21,315 nt of DNA, taken from Chloroflexota bacterium. GTDB lineage: Bacteria; Chloroflexota; Anaerolineae; CG2-30-64-16. Positions 1 to 6,742 of the stretch are shown one piece after another. The notes beneath the pieces are model-generated. The model had not been told where the DNA came from. It did no database searches and saw only the letters and a program-made list of their open reading frames with translations. Location: the NCBI GenBank assembly GCA_029555885.1, contig JAKPQT010000709.1, positions 1-21,315 on the forward strand. The letters are read 5' to 3'. Positions within the stretch are counted from its first letter, which is position 1, and the number at the start of each line of letters is the position of its first letter. Position numbers and translations under genes: made by a program.

Positions 1-594
1 CTCTGGCAGGAGACGGGGCGCATCAACGACATTGTGGCCGCAGGCGTGGCCGACGGGCTGGGCTACGGCGAGGCGCTGGGCCGGGCCATCGCGGAGGGGG
101 ATTATCCATATCGAGATATCAGCGTGCTGGCCGCAGGCTACCGGCTTCGTGTGCCCGTGACCGTCCATATCGGCATCGGCCAGGACATCATCCACGAACA
201 CCCCAACTGCGATGGGGCCGCGCTCGGTGAAGCCTCCTACCGGGACTTCCTCATTTTCACAGAGGCCGTGACCGGGCTGGAAGGCGGCGTCATGCTGAAC
301 TACGGGACCGCGGTCATGGGGCCGGAGGTGTATCTCAAGGCGCTGGCGATGGCCCGCAACGTGGCGCACCAGGAGGGCCGGCGCATCGCCCACTTCACGA
401 CCGCCGTGTTCGACCTGCTGGACCTGGGCGAGGACCTGGGGCATGAAGCGCCGAAGACCGATGCGCGCTACTATTACCGGCCCTACAAGACCATCCTCGT
501 CCGCACGGTCCACGACGGCGGCGAGAGCTTCTACATCCGCGGCCCGCATCGCGGCACGCTGCCCGCACTGTACAGGATGGTGACAGCCCCATGA
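1..594 (+). CDS. Conserved protein, deoxyhypusine synthase-like (5' truncated)
   Basis: The frame is open from the first base, so the N-terminus lies outside the window; 197 residues are visible, ending at TGA 592-594. Recognisable stretches are VPVTVHIGIGQDIIH, a Gly-rich GGVMLNYGTAVMGPEV strand-loop, and AHFTTAVFDLLDL, giving an alternating beta/alpha pattern. This resembles, from memory, a bacterial family with a deoxyhypusine synthase-like NAD-binding fold that often sits beside RfaE-like sugar kinases. No catalytic residue can be assigned here, and bacterial members are not known to me to modify eIF5A. Its stop codon overlaps the start of the kinase gene (ATGA, 591-594), which implies translational coupling and a shared pathway, probably of a sugar or sugar phosphate. 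The family name is tentative; that this is a real gene is secure. Confidence 0.6.
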   Translation, partial: LWQETGRINDIVAAGVADGLGYGEALGRAIAEGDYPYRDISVLAAGYRLRVPVTVHIGIGQDIIHEHPNCDGAALGEASYRDFLIFTEAVTGLEGGVMLNYGTAVMGPEVYLKALAMARNVAHQEGRRIAHFTTAVFDLLDLGEDLGHEAPKTDARYYYRPYKTILVRTVHDGGESFYIRGPHRGTLPALYRMVTAP

Positions 595-1622
595 ACCTTG
601 AACGGCTTGACCAGCTACTCGCCCGCTTTCCCGACCTGACCATCCTCGTCATCGGTGACTTCTTTCTCGACAAGTACCTGCTGATCGACCGGAGCCACGC
701 CGAGGTCTCGCTGGAGACCGGCCTGGAGGCGCACCAGGTCGTCGAGGTGCGCTCCAGCCCGGGCGCAGCCGGCACGGTCACCTCCAATCTGCGCGCGATG
801 GGGGTCCACGTCGTCGCGGTGAGCGTGGTGGGGGATGACGGCGAGGGGTTCGACCTGCTGCGCGGGCTGCACAGCCGCGGGGTGGACGTCGAAGGGCTGG
901 TCATCCGCCCCGACCGCTTCACGCCGACCTACACCAAACCCATGCTGCGCGAGGCGGACGGCAGCGAGCACGAGAGCAACCGGCTCGACATCAAGAACCG
1001 GACGCCCCTGCCCGAGGATGCGGAGGATGAGGTCATACGGCGGCTGCGCGGGCTCATGCCGCAGGTGCACGGCGTCATCATCGCAGATCAGGTGACGGAG
1101 GACGATTGCGGGGTCATCACGGAGAACGTCCGCGAGGAGCTGATGGCGCTGGCACAGACCTACCCGATGGTGGCGTTCACCGCGGACTCGCGGGCCCGCA
1201 TCGGCCTGTATCACGACGTCATCCTCAAGCCAAACGCGCGCGAGGCGCTGACCGCAGTCGGTCAGCCGATCACCGCGGACCCCGACCCGGTGGCGGATCG
1301 GGCGCAGATCGAGGCCGCGGGCCGCCGGCTTTACCGGCGCAGCGGCCAGCCGGTGTTCCTGACGCTTGGCAGCGAGGGCATCCTGGCCTTCCACCAGGAT
1401 GGACCCACGCTCGTCCCCGCGGTCAAGGTGCGCGGCCCGATCGATATCGTGGGCGCGGGAGACGCTGCGCTCGCGGGCCTCACCTCTGCACTGTGTGCGG
1501 GCGCGACCGTGCCCGAAGCTGCCGAGATTGCCTGCCTCGCCGCCGGCGTCACCATCCGGCAGATCGGCACGACGGGCACCGCATCGCGGCGGCAGATCGT
1601 CGACCTGCACCGCGGGTCTTGA
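591..1622 (+). CDS. PfkB-family carbohydrate kinase, RfaE/HldE N-domain-like
   Basis: This 343-aa protein should phosphorylate a sugar or sugar phosphate using ATP in the cytosol. Seen: a substrate-side Gly motif (GAAGTVTSN, about residues 58-66), a VSVVGDDGEG segment (about 78-86), the FLTLGSEGILAF strand before the nucleotide site (about 256-267), and the C-terminal PfkB signature IVGAGDAALAG (286-296) with Asp291 as the expected catalytic base. The usual Thr/Ser after GAGD is Ala here. The overall pattern is closest to the heptose-7-phosphate kinase half of HldE (RfaE domain I), but there is no cytidylyltransferase domain, and nothing shows that the substrate is a heptose. The start ATG overlaps the previous stop by 4 nt. 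An 85-bp gap holding a palindrome separates it from the next gene. Confidence 0.85.
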   Translation: MNLERLDQLLARFPDLTILVIGDFFLDKYLLIDRSHAEVSLETGLEAHQVVEVRSSPGAAGTVTSNLRAMGVHVVAVSVVGDDGEGFDLLRGLHSRGVDVEGLVIRPDRFTPTYTKPMLREADGSEHESNRLDIKNRTPLPEDAEDEVIRRLRGLMPQVHGVIIADQVTEDDCGVITENVREELMALAQTYPMVAFTADSRARIGLYHDVILKPNAREALTAVGQPITADPDPVADRAQIEAAGRRLYRRSGQPVFLTLGSEGILAFHQDGPTLVPAVKVRGPIDIVGAGDAALAGLTSALCAGATVPEAAEIACLAAGVTIRQIGTTGTASRRQIVDLHRGS

Positions 1623-1626
1623 CGGG

Positions 1627-1692
1627 TGAACCGCGAAGAACACGAAGACAAAATATAAGCTACCTTCGCGGCCTTCGCACCTTGGCGGTTCA
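1627..1692. repeat. Imperfect intergenic palindrome (CGAAG-rich)
   Basis: The gap between the kinase and the alcohol dehydrogenase is almost filled by an imperfect inverted repeat. The outer arms TGAACCGC (1627-1634) and GCGGTTCA (1685-1692) are perfect complements. Inside, repeated CGAAG/CTTCG motifs pair less regularly around an A+T-rich centre. Motif style (CCGCGAAGAACACGAAG) matches the dispersed palindromes common in intergenic DNA of Chloroflexota and other environmental bacteria. It resembles the element at 20113-20179. Its function is unknown; it may modulate operon expression or be a non-autonomous mobile repeat. Confidence 0.65.
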
Positions 1693-1707
1693 ATACAGGA
1701 GGTCACG

Positions 1708-2805
1708 ATGAACTACCAGCTATCTGAGCCGTTGCCCAAGTCCATGCGGGCAGTAGTGTGCCACGGGCCCGAGGACTACCGGCTGGAGGAACGGCCCGTG
1801 CCTGAGCCAGGCCCGGGCGAAGTGGTGGTGCGGGTCAAATCTGCGGCCATCTGCGCCAGCGACCTGAAATGCTACCTCGGCGCGGCCCTCTTCTGGGGCG
1901 ACGCGAACCGTGAGGGCTACTGCCAGCCACCGGTCATCCCCGGCCACGAGTTCGTGGGCCAGGTCGTCGCGCTCGGCGAGGGGGCCGGCCAGAAGTATGG
2001 CCTGCAACTGGGCGACATCGCCATCTCCGAGCAGATTGTGCCCTGTTGGGAGTGCCGCTTCTGCCGCCGCGGACAATACTGGATGTGTCCCAACGGTTCG
2101 GTCTACGGCTTCCGGCAGAATGCGTTCGGCGCGCTGGCGGAGTACATGCGCTTCCCGGCCAACGCGCTCAACTACCGTGTGCCGGACGCGGTGCCGCTCG
2201 CCCACGCCGCGTACATCGAGCCGCTCGCCTGCGCCATCCATGCGGTCGAGCGCGCGGATATCCACTTCGGGGATGTGGTAGTGGTGGCGGGCGCAGGCCC
2301 GCTCGGGCTCGGGATGGTGGCCGCTGCCCAGCTCAAGCATCCCGGCCTCCTCATCAGCCTCGACCTCAAGGATCACCGGCTCGCGGTCGCGCAGGCGTGC
2401 GGCGCGGACCTGGTGTTGAACCCCACCAAGGTGGATGTCGTGGCCGAAGTGCGCAAGCTCACCGGCGGCGACGGCTGCGATATCTACATCGAGGCGACGG
2501 GCCAGCCCTCCGGCGTGCAGCAGGGACTACAGATGATTCGGCGGCTCGGCACCTTTGTCGAGTTCAGCGTGCTGCGCGAGCCGGTCACCGTGGACTGGAC
2601 CATCATCGGCGACACGAAGGAGCTGGACATCCGCGGCTCGCACCTCGGCCCATACTGCTATCCGATTGCGATGGATATGCTGGCGAAGGGGCTGCTGCCG
2701 ATGGAGCAGATCATCACACACCGCTTGCCCCTGACAGCGTATCAGCAGGGTATCGGTTTGGTCGCCAGCGGGGACAGGTCGATCAAGGTCACGCTGGAGC
2801 CGTAA
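1708..2805 (+). CDS. Zinc-dependent medium-chain alcohol/polyol dehydrogenase
   Basis: This 365-aa MDR-superfamily enzyme is expected to oxidise an alcohol or polyol with NAD in the cytosol. Seen: the GroES-like catalytic domain with catalytic-zinc ligand candidates Cys49, His80-Glu81 (PGHEFVGQV) and Glu171 (EPLAC); a structural zinc lobe with Cys113, Cys116, Cys119 and Cys127; and the Rossmann motif GAGPLG (195-200), followed by Asp219 at the end of the next strand, which favours NAD over NADP. Sequence style fits the sorbitol/threonine/erythritol dehydrogenase branch, but substrate cannot be read. The ATG at 1708 is preferred because AGGAGGT lies at 1697-1703; an internal Met13 lacks this. 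It is followed after 23 nt by an SDR gene, so the two dehydrogenases probably act in sequence or on related polyols. Confidence 0.9.
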   Translation: MNYQLSEPLPKSMRAVVCHGPEDYRLEERPVPEPGPGEVVVRVKSAAICASDLKCYLGAALFWGDANREGYCQPPVIPGHEFVGQVVALGEGAGQKYGLQLGDIAISEQIVPCWECRFCRRGQYWMCPNGSVYGFRQNAFGALAEYMRFPANALNYRVPDAVPLAHAAYIEPLACAIHAVERADIHFGDVVVVAGAGPLGLGMVAAAQLKHPGLLISLDLKDHRLAVAQACGADLVLNPTKVDVVAEVRKLTGGDGCDIYIEATGQPSGVQQGLQMIRRLGTFVEFSVLREPVTVDWTIIGDTKELDIRGSHLGPYCYPIAMDMLAKGLLPMEQIITHRLPLTAYQQGIGLVASGDRSIKVTLEP

Positions 2806-2828
2806 ACCCACAAAAGGAGATAAACCAC

Positions 2829-3635
2829 ATGCCTGACATGCTGCAAGAGGTCAAGCCCATCCTGGAGCGCTTTCGCCTGGATGGCCGCGTTGCGCTCGTG
2901 ACGGGCGGGGGCCGGGGCATCGGTCGTGCGTATGCGCACGCGCTCGGTGAGGCCGGCGCGGCCGTCGCGCTGCTGGACATCAACTACGATTCGGCCTGCG
3001 CGGTCGCGGAGGAACTGGCCGGCAAGGGCATCGACGCGCTGCCCGTCTACGCCGACGTCCGTGAAGAAGCGGAGGTGCGCGCGGCGGTGCAGGCGGTCGT
3101 GGACCACTGGGACCGGCTGACCATCGGGGTTAACAATGCGGGCATCGGCATGTGGGAACCGGCCGAAACGATGACGCGCGAGCAGTGGGACAACATGCTG
3201 GCCGTCAACCTGACCGGCGTGTACCTGTGCGCGCGGGCTGAGGCCGAGTTCATGCTGGCCACCGGATACGGCAAGATCATCAACACGGCTTCCATGTCGG
3301 GAAGCATCGTGAACACGCCACAGGCCCAGGCTGCGTACAATACGTCCAAAGCCGGCGTCATCCACCTGACCCGCAGCCTGGCCGCCGAATGGGCGCCGCG
3401 CGGCGTCCGCGTCAACTCGATCAGCCCGGGCTACACGCGCACGCTGCTGGTGGAGGACTTGCTGGCGACCCCGGAAGGGCAGGCCGTCATGCCGCGCTGG
3501 ATGTCCATGACGCCGATGGGCCGCATGGCCGAAGTGACAGACCTGCAGGGCGCGGTCGTGTACCTGGCCGGAGAAGTTTCTGATTTCATGACCGGCGCAG
3601 ACATGGTGATCGACGGGGGCTATGCCTGCTGGTAG
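2829..3635 (+). CDS. SDR-family NAD-dependent polyol/sugar dehydrogenase
   Basis: This 268-aa classical short-chain dehydrogenase/reductase interconverts an alcohol and a ketone. Seen: the cofactor motif TGGGRGIG (25-32), Asp50 at the end of strand 2 (NAD preference), NNAG (102-105), Asn127, and a catalytic Ser157-Tyr170-Lys174 triad in the pattern S-x12-YNTSK. The C-terminus ([14 protein letters not shown]) is typical of polyol and sugar-alcohol dehydrogenases such as gluconate, arabinitol or galactitol dehydrogenases. The start at 2829 is chosen because AGGAG (2815-2819) precedes it; the open frame runs much further upstream, but that part overlaps the alcohol dehydrogenase out of frame. 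Probably the last gene of the 1-3635 sugar/polyol operon. Confidence 0.9.
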   Translation: MPDMLQEVKPILERFRLDGRVALVTGGGRGIGRAYAHALGEAGAAVALLDINYDSACAVAEELAGKGIDALPVYADVREEAEVRAAVQAVVDHWDRLTIGVNNAGIGMWEPAETMTREQWDNMLAVNLTGVYLCARAEAEFMLATGYGKIINTASMSGSIVNTPQAQAAYNTSKAGVIHLTRSLAAEWAPRGVRVNSISPGYTRTLLVEDLLATPEGQAVMPRWMSMTPMGRMAEVTDLQGAVVYLAGEVSDFMTGADMVIDGGYACW

Positions 3636-3665
3636 TGGGGATGACTTCACACTCGCGAGGTGCTC

Positions 3666-4391
3666 ATGGAGCGCACAGATTGGACAGAGGCAGTGCTCGC
3701 TGCGATACACCGCCTCACAGCTACACATCTCTCTAACATGTTCAGCAGGCAGCAGCTTATCCAAGAAGAGCTACCGCACATCGTGGCGGTAACACGCTCC
3801 ACTGGGGTCACGCCTGAACAAACGCTGAGCCGAGTACTTCAGGAACTACGTGATGCTCGCAAGATCGACTTCTTTGAAGGGGAGAGGGGCCGGTACCTGC
3901 TGTTGGACGGGCCCATAGCCGTGGAACAGGAGGACCTGCCGGAGAGCGCCCTGACGCTGGCTGTGGAGCGAAACCGGCTGAGGTTTCGAGATGTTCAGGT
4001 CGGAGAAAGCGTAGTACAGGTGCGCCAGCGTGAAGGCCAAAGGCAAGTGCGCGCTTTCACTTTAGAGCAGTATGGACACAGGTGCGCACTCTGTGATGTC
4101 AACGATAACCGCTTGTTGGTCGCCGGTCACATTGATCGCTGGACCGACAACTGGGAGGGTCGCGGAGACTTACGCAACGTGATCTGCCTGTGCCGGTTCG
4201 ACGACGCTCTGTTCGAATATGGCTACATCTCACTCACAGACGATTATCGGATCTTGAAGAAGTCAGGAATCAGCGGGATGACCATGAGCACTCTGCTTAG
4301 CCGGCTGGAGCACTTTCGTACGCCGTCACACTACCCGCCGGCCCCAAACTATCTGCGCCAGCACCGAACCCGTACCGGCTTTCCACCGTAA
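3666..4391 (+). CDS. HNH endonuclease with Dam-replacing-type winged helix
   Basis: This 241-aa protein combines two modules. Residues about 20-81 look like the winged-helix domain found at the C-terminus of DpnI/Dam-replacing restriction enzymes (VLQELRDARKIDFFEGERGRYLLL). Residues about 128-190 are an HNH nuclease: CxxC at Cys140/Cys143, His155 in AGHIDRW, Asn171, then LCRFDDALFEYG, where relatives usually have a His (LCPNHDALFD-type); here that position is Asp179. It is therefore a candidate DNA endonuclease, with uncertain activity. No methyltransferase is adjacent. Base composition is visibly lower in GC than its neighbours, suggesting transfer. A GTG at 3660 is possible, but GAGG (3657-3660) is better placed for the ATG at 3666. 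It ends 9 bp from the convergent FemAB gene, leaving no room for a terminator. Confidence 0.75.
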   Translation: MERTDWTEAVLAAIHRLTATHLSNMFSRQQLIQEELPHIVAVTRSTGVTPEQTLSRVLQELRDARKIDFFEGERGRYLLLDGPIAVEQEDLPESALTLAVERNRLRFRDVQVGESVVQVRQREGQRQVRAFTLEQYGHRCALCDVNDNRLLVAGHIDRWTDNWEGRGDLRNVICLCRFDDALFEYGYISLTDDYRILKKSGISGMTMSTLLSRLEHFRTPSHYPPAPNYLRQHRTRTGFPP

Positions 4392-4400
4392 GCCGACGGT

Positions 4401-5492
4401 TCAGCCCTCCGTGCGGTGTCGCCGGCGCATCGCGTCGAGCAGCTTCGGCATCGCGCGGGTGTAAAGCCAGTAGAGCGGGCGGTTCGCCACATAGTCCCAC
4501 GCGCCGATGTGCGGCACGAGCTCGCCGCCAAAGCCCTGCTTGAACCGGTAGACGCCCCACATGGGATCGCTCTCGTCCAGCACGTCCGGCGCACCCCACC
4601 AGTCATAGCGCGTACAGCCCGCGGCCCTCGCCCACTTGAGCGCGGCCCACTGCAGCGCATGGTTGGGCATCAGGTCACGCCCCTGCGCGGTCGATGCGCC
4701 GTAGAAGTACCACGCGGTCGGTCCATAGCGGAACAGAATCAAGCCGGCGACCGGTTCGCCCGCGACCTCCGCCAGCAGCAGGTGGGCAAAGCCATCCTGC
4801 ATGAAGCGTTCCCAGATGGCGCGGTAGTAGGTAAACGGACGGACGAGAAAGCCATCGCGCCGGCCCGTCTCCACATACATCGCATAGAATGCGGGCAGGT
4901 CGGCCGCGCTCCCGGCGCGGACGGCCACGCCCCGGCGCTCGGCCAGCCGGATGTTGTAGCGCCACTTCGGCTTCATCGCGGCCAGCAGCGCGTCCTCGTC
5001 TAAGGCGACGCCCGATGCGGCGTCGCCCGCCAGATCGGATACCATCGTATTGCGGAACTGGATTTGCTCAGCGGACGGCCGCCAGCCGCGCCGCGCGAGC
5101 AGCGCCTTGACCGCCGCGCCTTCTGGCGTGTCGTCGCGCACGTCCGGGTCGATCTTGATGAAGAACGCGCCGGCAGCGCGTGCCTCCGCCTCGATGCGCG
5201 CCAGCACCGCGTCCGCCAGGCCGGGGTCCGACCAGTCGAGCAGCGGGCCTTTGGGTGCGTAGCCGATGGCGGGTGATAGACGGGCAGGTAGTTGCGCCAC
5301 CACTCGGCGGAATAGCAAAGCCGCTGCCGCAATCGGTTGACCTTTACTGCGCCACAGCAGCCGCATTGCCTGCCAGCCGGTTTGTAGCTTGGTCTCGCCC
5401 CAGGCCCAGCTCTGGAGGATGTGCGGCGCGGGCAGCGTCAGGAGCGCGGCGTCCCACTCCGCGGCAGCGGTAACCGTGGTCACGTCGGGCAT
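4401..5492 (-). CDS. FemAB/FmhB-family aminoacyltransferase, copy 1
   Basis: This 363-aa protein belongs to the FemABX family, which transfers amino acids from aminoacyl-tRNA to the peptide stem of peptidoglycan precursors through a fold made of two GNAT-like domains. Seen: an N-terminal HILQSWAWGE motif, KWRYNIRLAERRGV mid-protein, a second domain with LLLAEVAGEPVAGLILF, then PNHALQWAALKWA and the C-terminal FKQGFGGELVPHIGAWD. It has no signal peptide, as expected for a cytosolic, membrane-proximal enzyme. It is a paralogue of the gene just upstream on the same strand; its ATG is 3 nt after that gene's stop, so the two are translationally coupled. Which amino acid is added cannot be deduced. 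Some family relatives act on other acceptors, so peptidoglycan is the likely but not certain target. Confidence 0.85.
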   Translation of the reverse strand: MPDVTTVTAAAEWDAALLTLPAPHILQSWAWGETKLQTGWQAMRLLWRSKGQPIAAAALLFRRVVAQLPARLSPAIGYAPKGPLLDWSDPGLADAVLARIEAEARAAGAFFIKIDPDVRDDTPEGAAVKALLARRGWRPSAEQIQFRNTMVSDLAGDAASGVALDEDALLAAMKPKWRYNIRLAERRGVAVRAGSAADLPAFYAMYVETGRRDGFLVRPFTYYRAIWERFMQDGFAHLLLAEVAGEPVAGLILFRYGPTAWYFYGASTAQGRDLMPNHALQWAALKWARAAGCTRYDWWGAPDVLDESDPMWGVYRFKQGFGGELVPHIGAWDYVANRPLYWLYTRAMPKLLDAMRRRHRTEG

Positions 5493-5495
5493 GGG

Positions 5496-6641
5496 TCAGC
5501 CGCCTTCCTGGCCCGCGCGGCGCACGCGCAGCGCCAGCCGGTAGAGCGCATAACCGACCTGCGAGAGGGGCAGGTCCCACGCGCCGGTGTAGCGCACGAC
5601 GCGGCCGCCGAACCCCTGTTTGAAGCGGTAGACGCCCCACAGCCCCCCCTCGCCCCAGCTCTCCGGCTCGGCGTAGGCCGCGGGGTTCGCGCCCACCTCG
5701 TCCGGGATGCCCCACAGGTCGTAGACCGTGCAGCCGCGTGCCCGCGCCCACTTGATCGCGGCCCATTGCAGCGCGTGGTTGGGCATGACGTTGCGGCCCT
5801 CGTCGCTGGACGCGCCCCACATGTACCATGCCATGCGGCCCAGCGCGAACACCGCAATCGCGCCGAGCATTTGTCCTTCATGCTCCGCGATCAGCCACGT
5901 CGCCAGGCCGGATGGCACGAACAACTCCGTCGCGCGCGCGTAATAGGCTGCGTTGTGGACGCCGAACCCGTCACGCGTGCCGGTGACATTGAACAGCCGC
6001 TGGATCGCCGGCAGGTCACCGGTGCCGCCTTCGCGCACGGTAACGCCTTTGCGCTCGGCCAGCCGGATGTTGTAGCGCCACTTGGACTTCATGGCCGCCA
6101 GGATCCTCTCTTCGTCGCCGGCCAAGTCGATGTGGATGGTGCTGAGCGGCTGAACGCGCTGCGGGCTGGGCCGGAAACCGAGACCCGTGAGGAGCGCGAC
6201 CAGCTCCGCGGCCGCGGGCAGTTCCGGCTCGATCTTGATGAGTGCGGCGCGCGCCTTGCGGCTAAACTCGCGTGCCATCGTCAGCACGGCGCGCACCTGC
6301 TCGGCATCGGTCCAGTCCACGACCGGCCCCCGCGGGACATAGGCCAGCGTCTGTCCCCACGGCATCCGCCGAAAGAGGATGCTTGCCCCGCCGAGGATCG
6401 GCGCGTCCGGGCTGGGGATGGTGCGCAGGATGGCGCGCTGCGCGGTCCAGCCAAAACCGGCCTTCAGTTCGGCCCAGCGGCTGGTTTGCAGGATATGGCC
6501 CGCCGGATGGCGCGCCAGAAAGGCATCCCACGCCTGGTCGGCCTCAGGGATGGGGCGGCCGGCGTGCGATTCGCGCTGCGTGATCCACACATGCTTCGGC
6601 TCAGGGACGTCGCGGTAGAGTGCGTCGAGGTCTCGGGTCAT
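5496..6641 (-). CDS. FemAB/FmhB-family aminoacyltransferase, copy 2
   Basis: This 381-aa FemABX-family protein is similar throughout to its downstream neighbour (HILQTSRWAELK, KWRYNIRLAERKGV, PNHALQWAAIKWA, FKQGFGGRVVRYTGAWD). The pair therefore arose by tandem duplication and may add successive residues of an interpeptide bridge, as FemA/FemB do in staphylococci. The frame stays open to an ATG at 6746, but the start is set at 6641 (MTRDLDALYRD): the extra 35 codons translate a hairpin repeat and a promoter. A consensus TATAAT (6649-6654, minus strand) lies 7 nt upstream of this ATG and no Shine-Dalgarno sequence is visible, so translation may begin on a leaderless mRNA. Diverged residues around the second acyl-binding region suggest different specificity from copy 1. 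Confidence 0.85.
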   Translation of the reverse strand: MTRDLDALYRDVPEPKHVWITQRESHAGRPIPEADQAWDAFLARHPAGHILQTSRWAELKAGFGWTAQRAILRTIPSPDAPILGGASILFRRMPWGQTLAYVPRGPVVDWTDAEQVRAVLTMAREFSRKARAALIKIEPELPAAAELVALLTGLGFRPSPQRVQPLSTIHIDLAGDEERILAAMKSKWRYNIRLAERKGVTVREGGTGDLPAIQRLFNVTGTRDGFGVHNAAYYARATELFVPSGLATWLIAEHEGQMLGAIAVFALGRMAWYMWGASSDEGRNVMPNHALQWAAIKWARARGCTVYDLWGIPDEVGANPAAYAEPESWGEGGLWGVYRFKQGFGGRVVRYTGAWDLPLSQVGYALYRLALRVRRAGQEGG

Positions 6642-6648
6642 GCAGGGG

Positions 6649-6654
6649 ATTATA
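6649..6654 (-). promoter_or_regulatory. Candidate -10 element (TATAAT) for the FemAB pair
   Basis: A perfect TATAAT on the minus strand lies 7 nt before the ATG at 6641. A transcript initiating at the usual distance would begin at or next to the A of the start codon, giving a leaderless mRNA. No clear -35 hexamer is present 16-18 nt upstream. Confidence 0.5.
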
Positions 6655-6691
6655 CCCGATGTGAGTGCGTGAGCACAGAACTTGACTTCCC

Positions 6692-6719
6692 CTCTCCCGA
6701 AACCGCAGTTTCGGGAGAG
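6692..6719. repeat. Hairpin repeat between glucosidase and FemAB genes
   Basis: A perfect 12-bp stem (CTCTCCCGAAAC at 6692-6703 with GTTTCGGGAGAG at 6708-6719) closes on a CGCA loop. It lies between the stop of the GH116 gene and the FemAB promoter, flanked by a G-rich tract (GGCAGGGGGTGAGGGG). The whole unit has the look of the widely dispersed CCCTCACCCC...CTCTCCC repeat of environmental bacterial genomes. Without a T-tract it is not a classical terminator, but on the minus strand it could act as a 3'-end stabiliser of the glucosidase mRNA. Confidence 0.6.
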
Positions 6720-6742
6720 AGGGCAGGGGGTGAGGGGCCGTC

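Noticed and set aside
2046..2828. Long N-terminal extension of the SDR gene
   Set aside because: It overlaps the zinc dehydrogenase in another frame, has low-complexity Arg/Ala/Gly content and no homology; the start at 2829 has a good Shine-Dalgarno sequence.
6692..6719. Intrinsic terminator for the GH116 gene
   Set aside because: The stem is strong but no T-tract follows on the minus strand, and its flanks match a dispersed repeat, so it is listed as a repeat.
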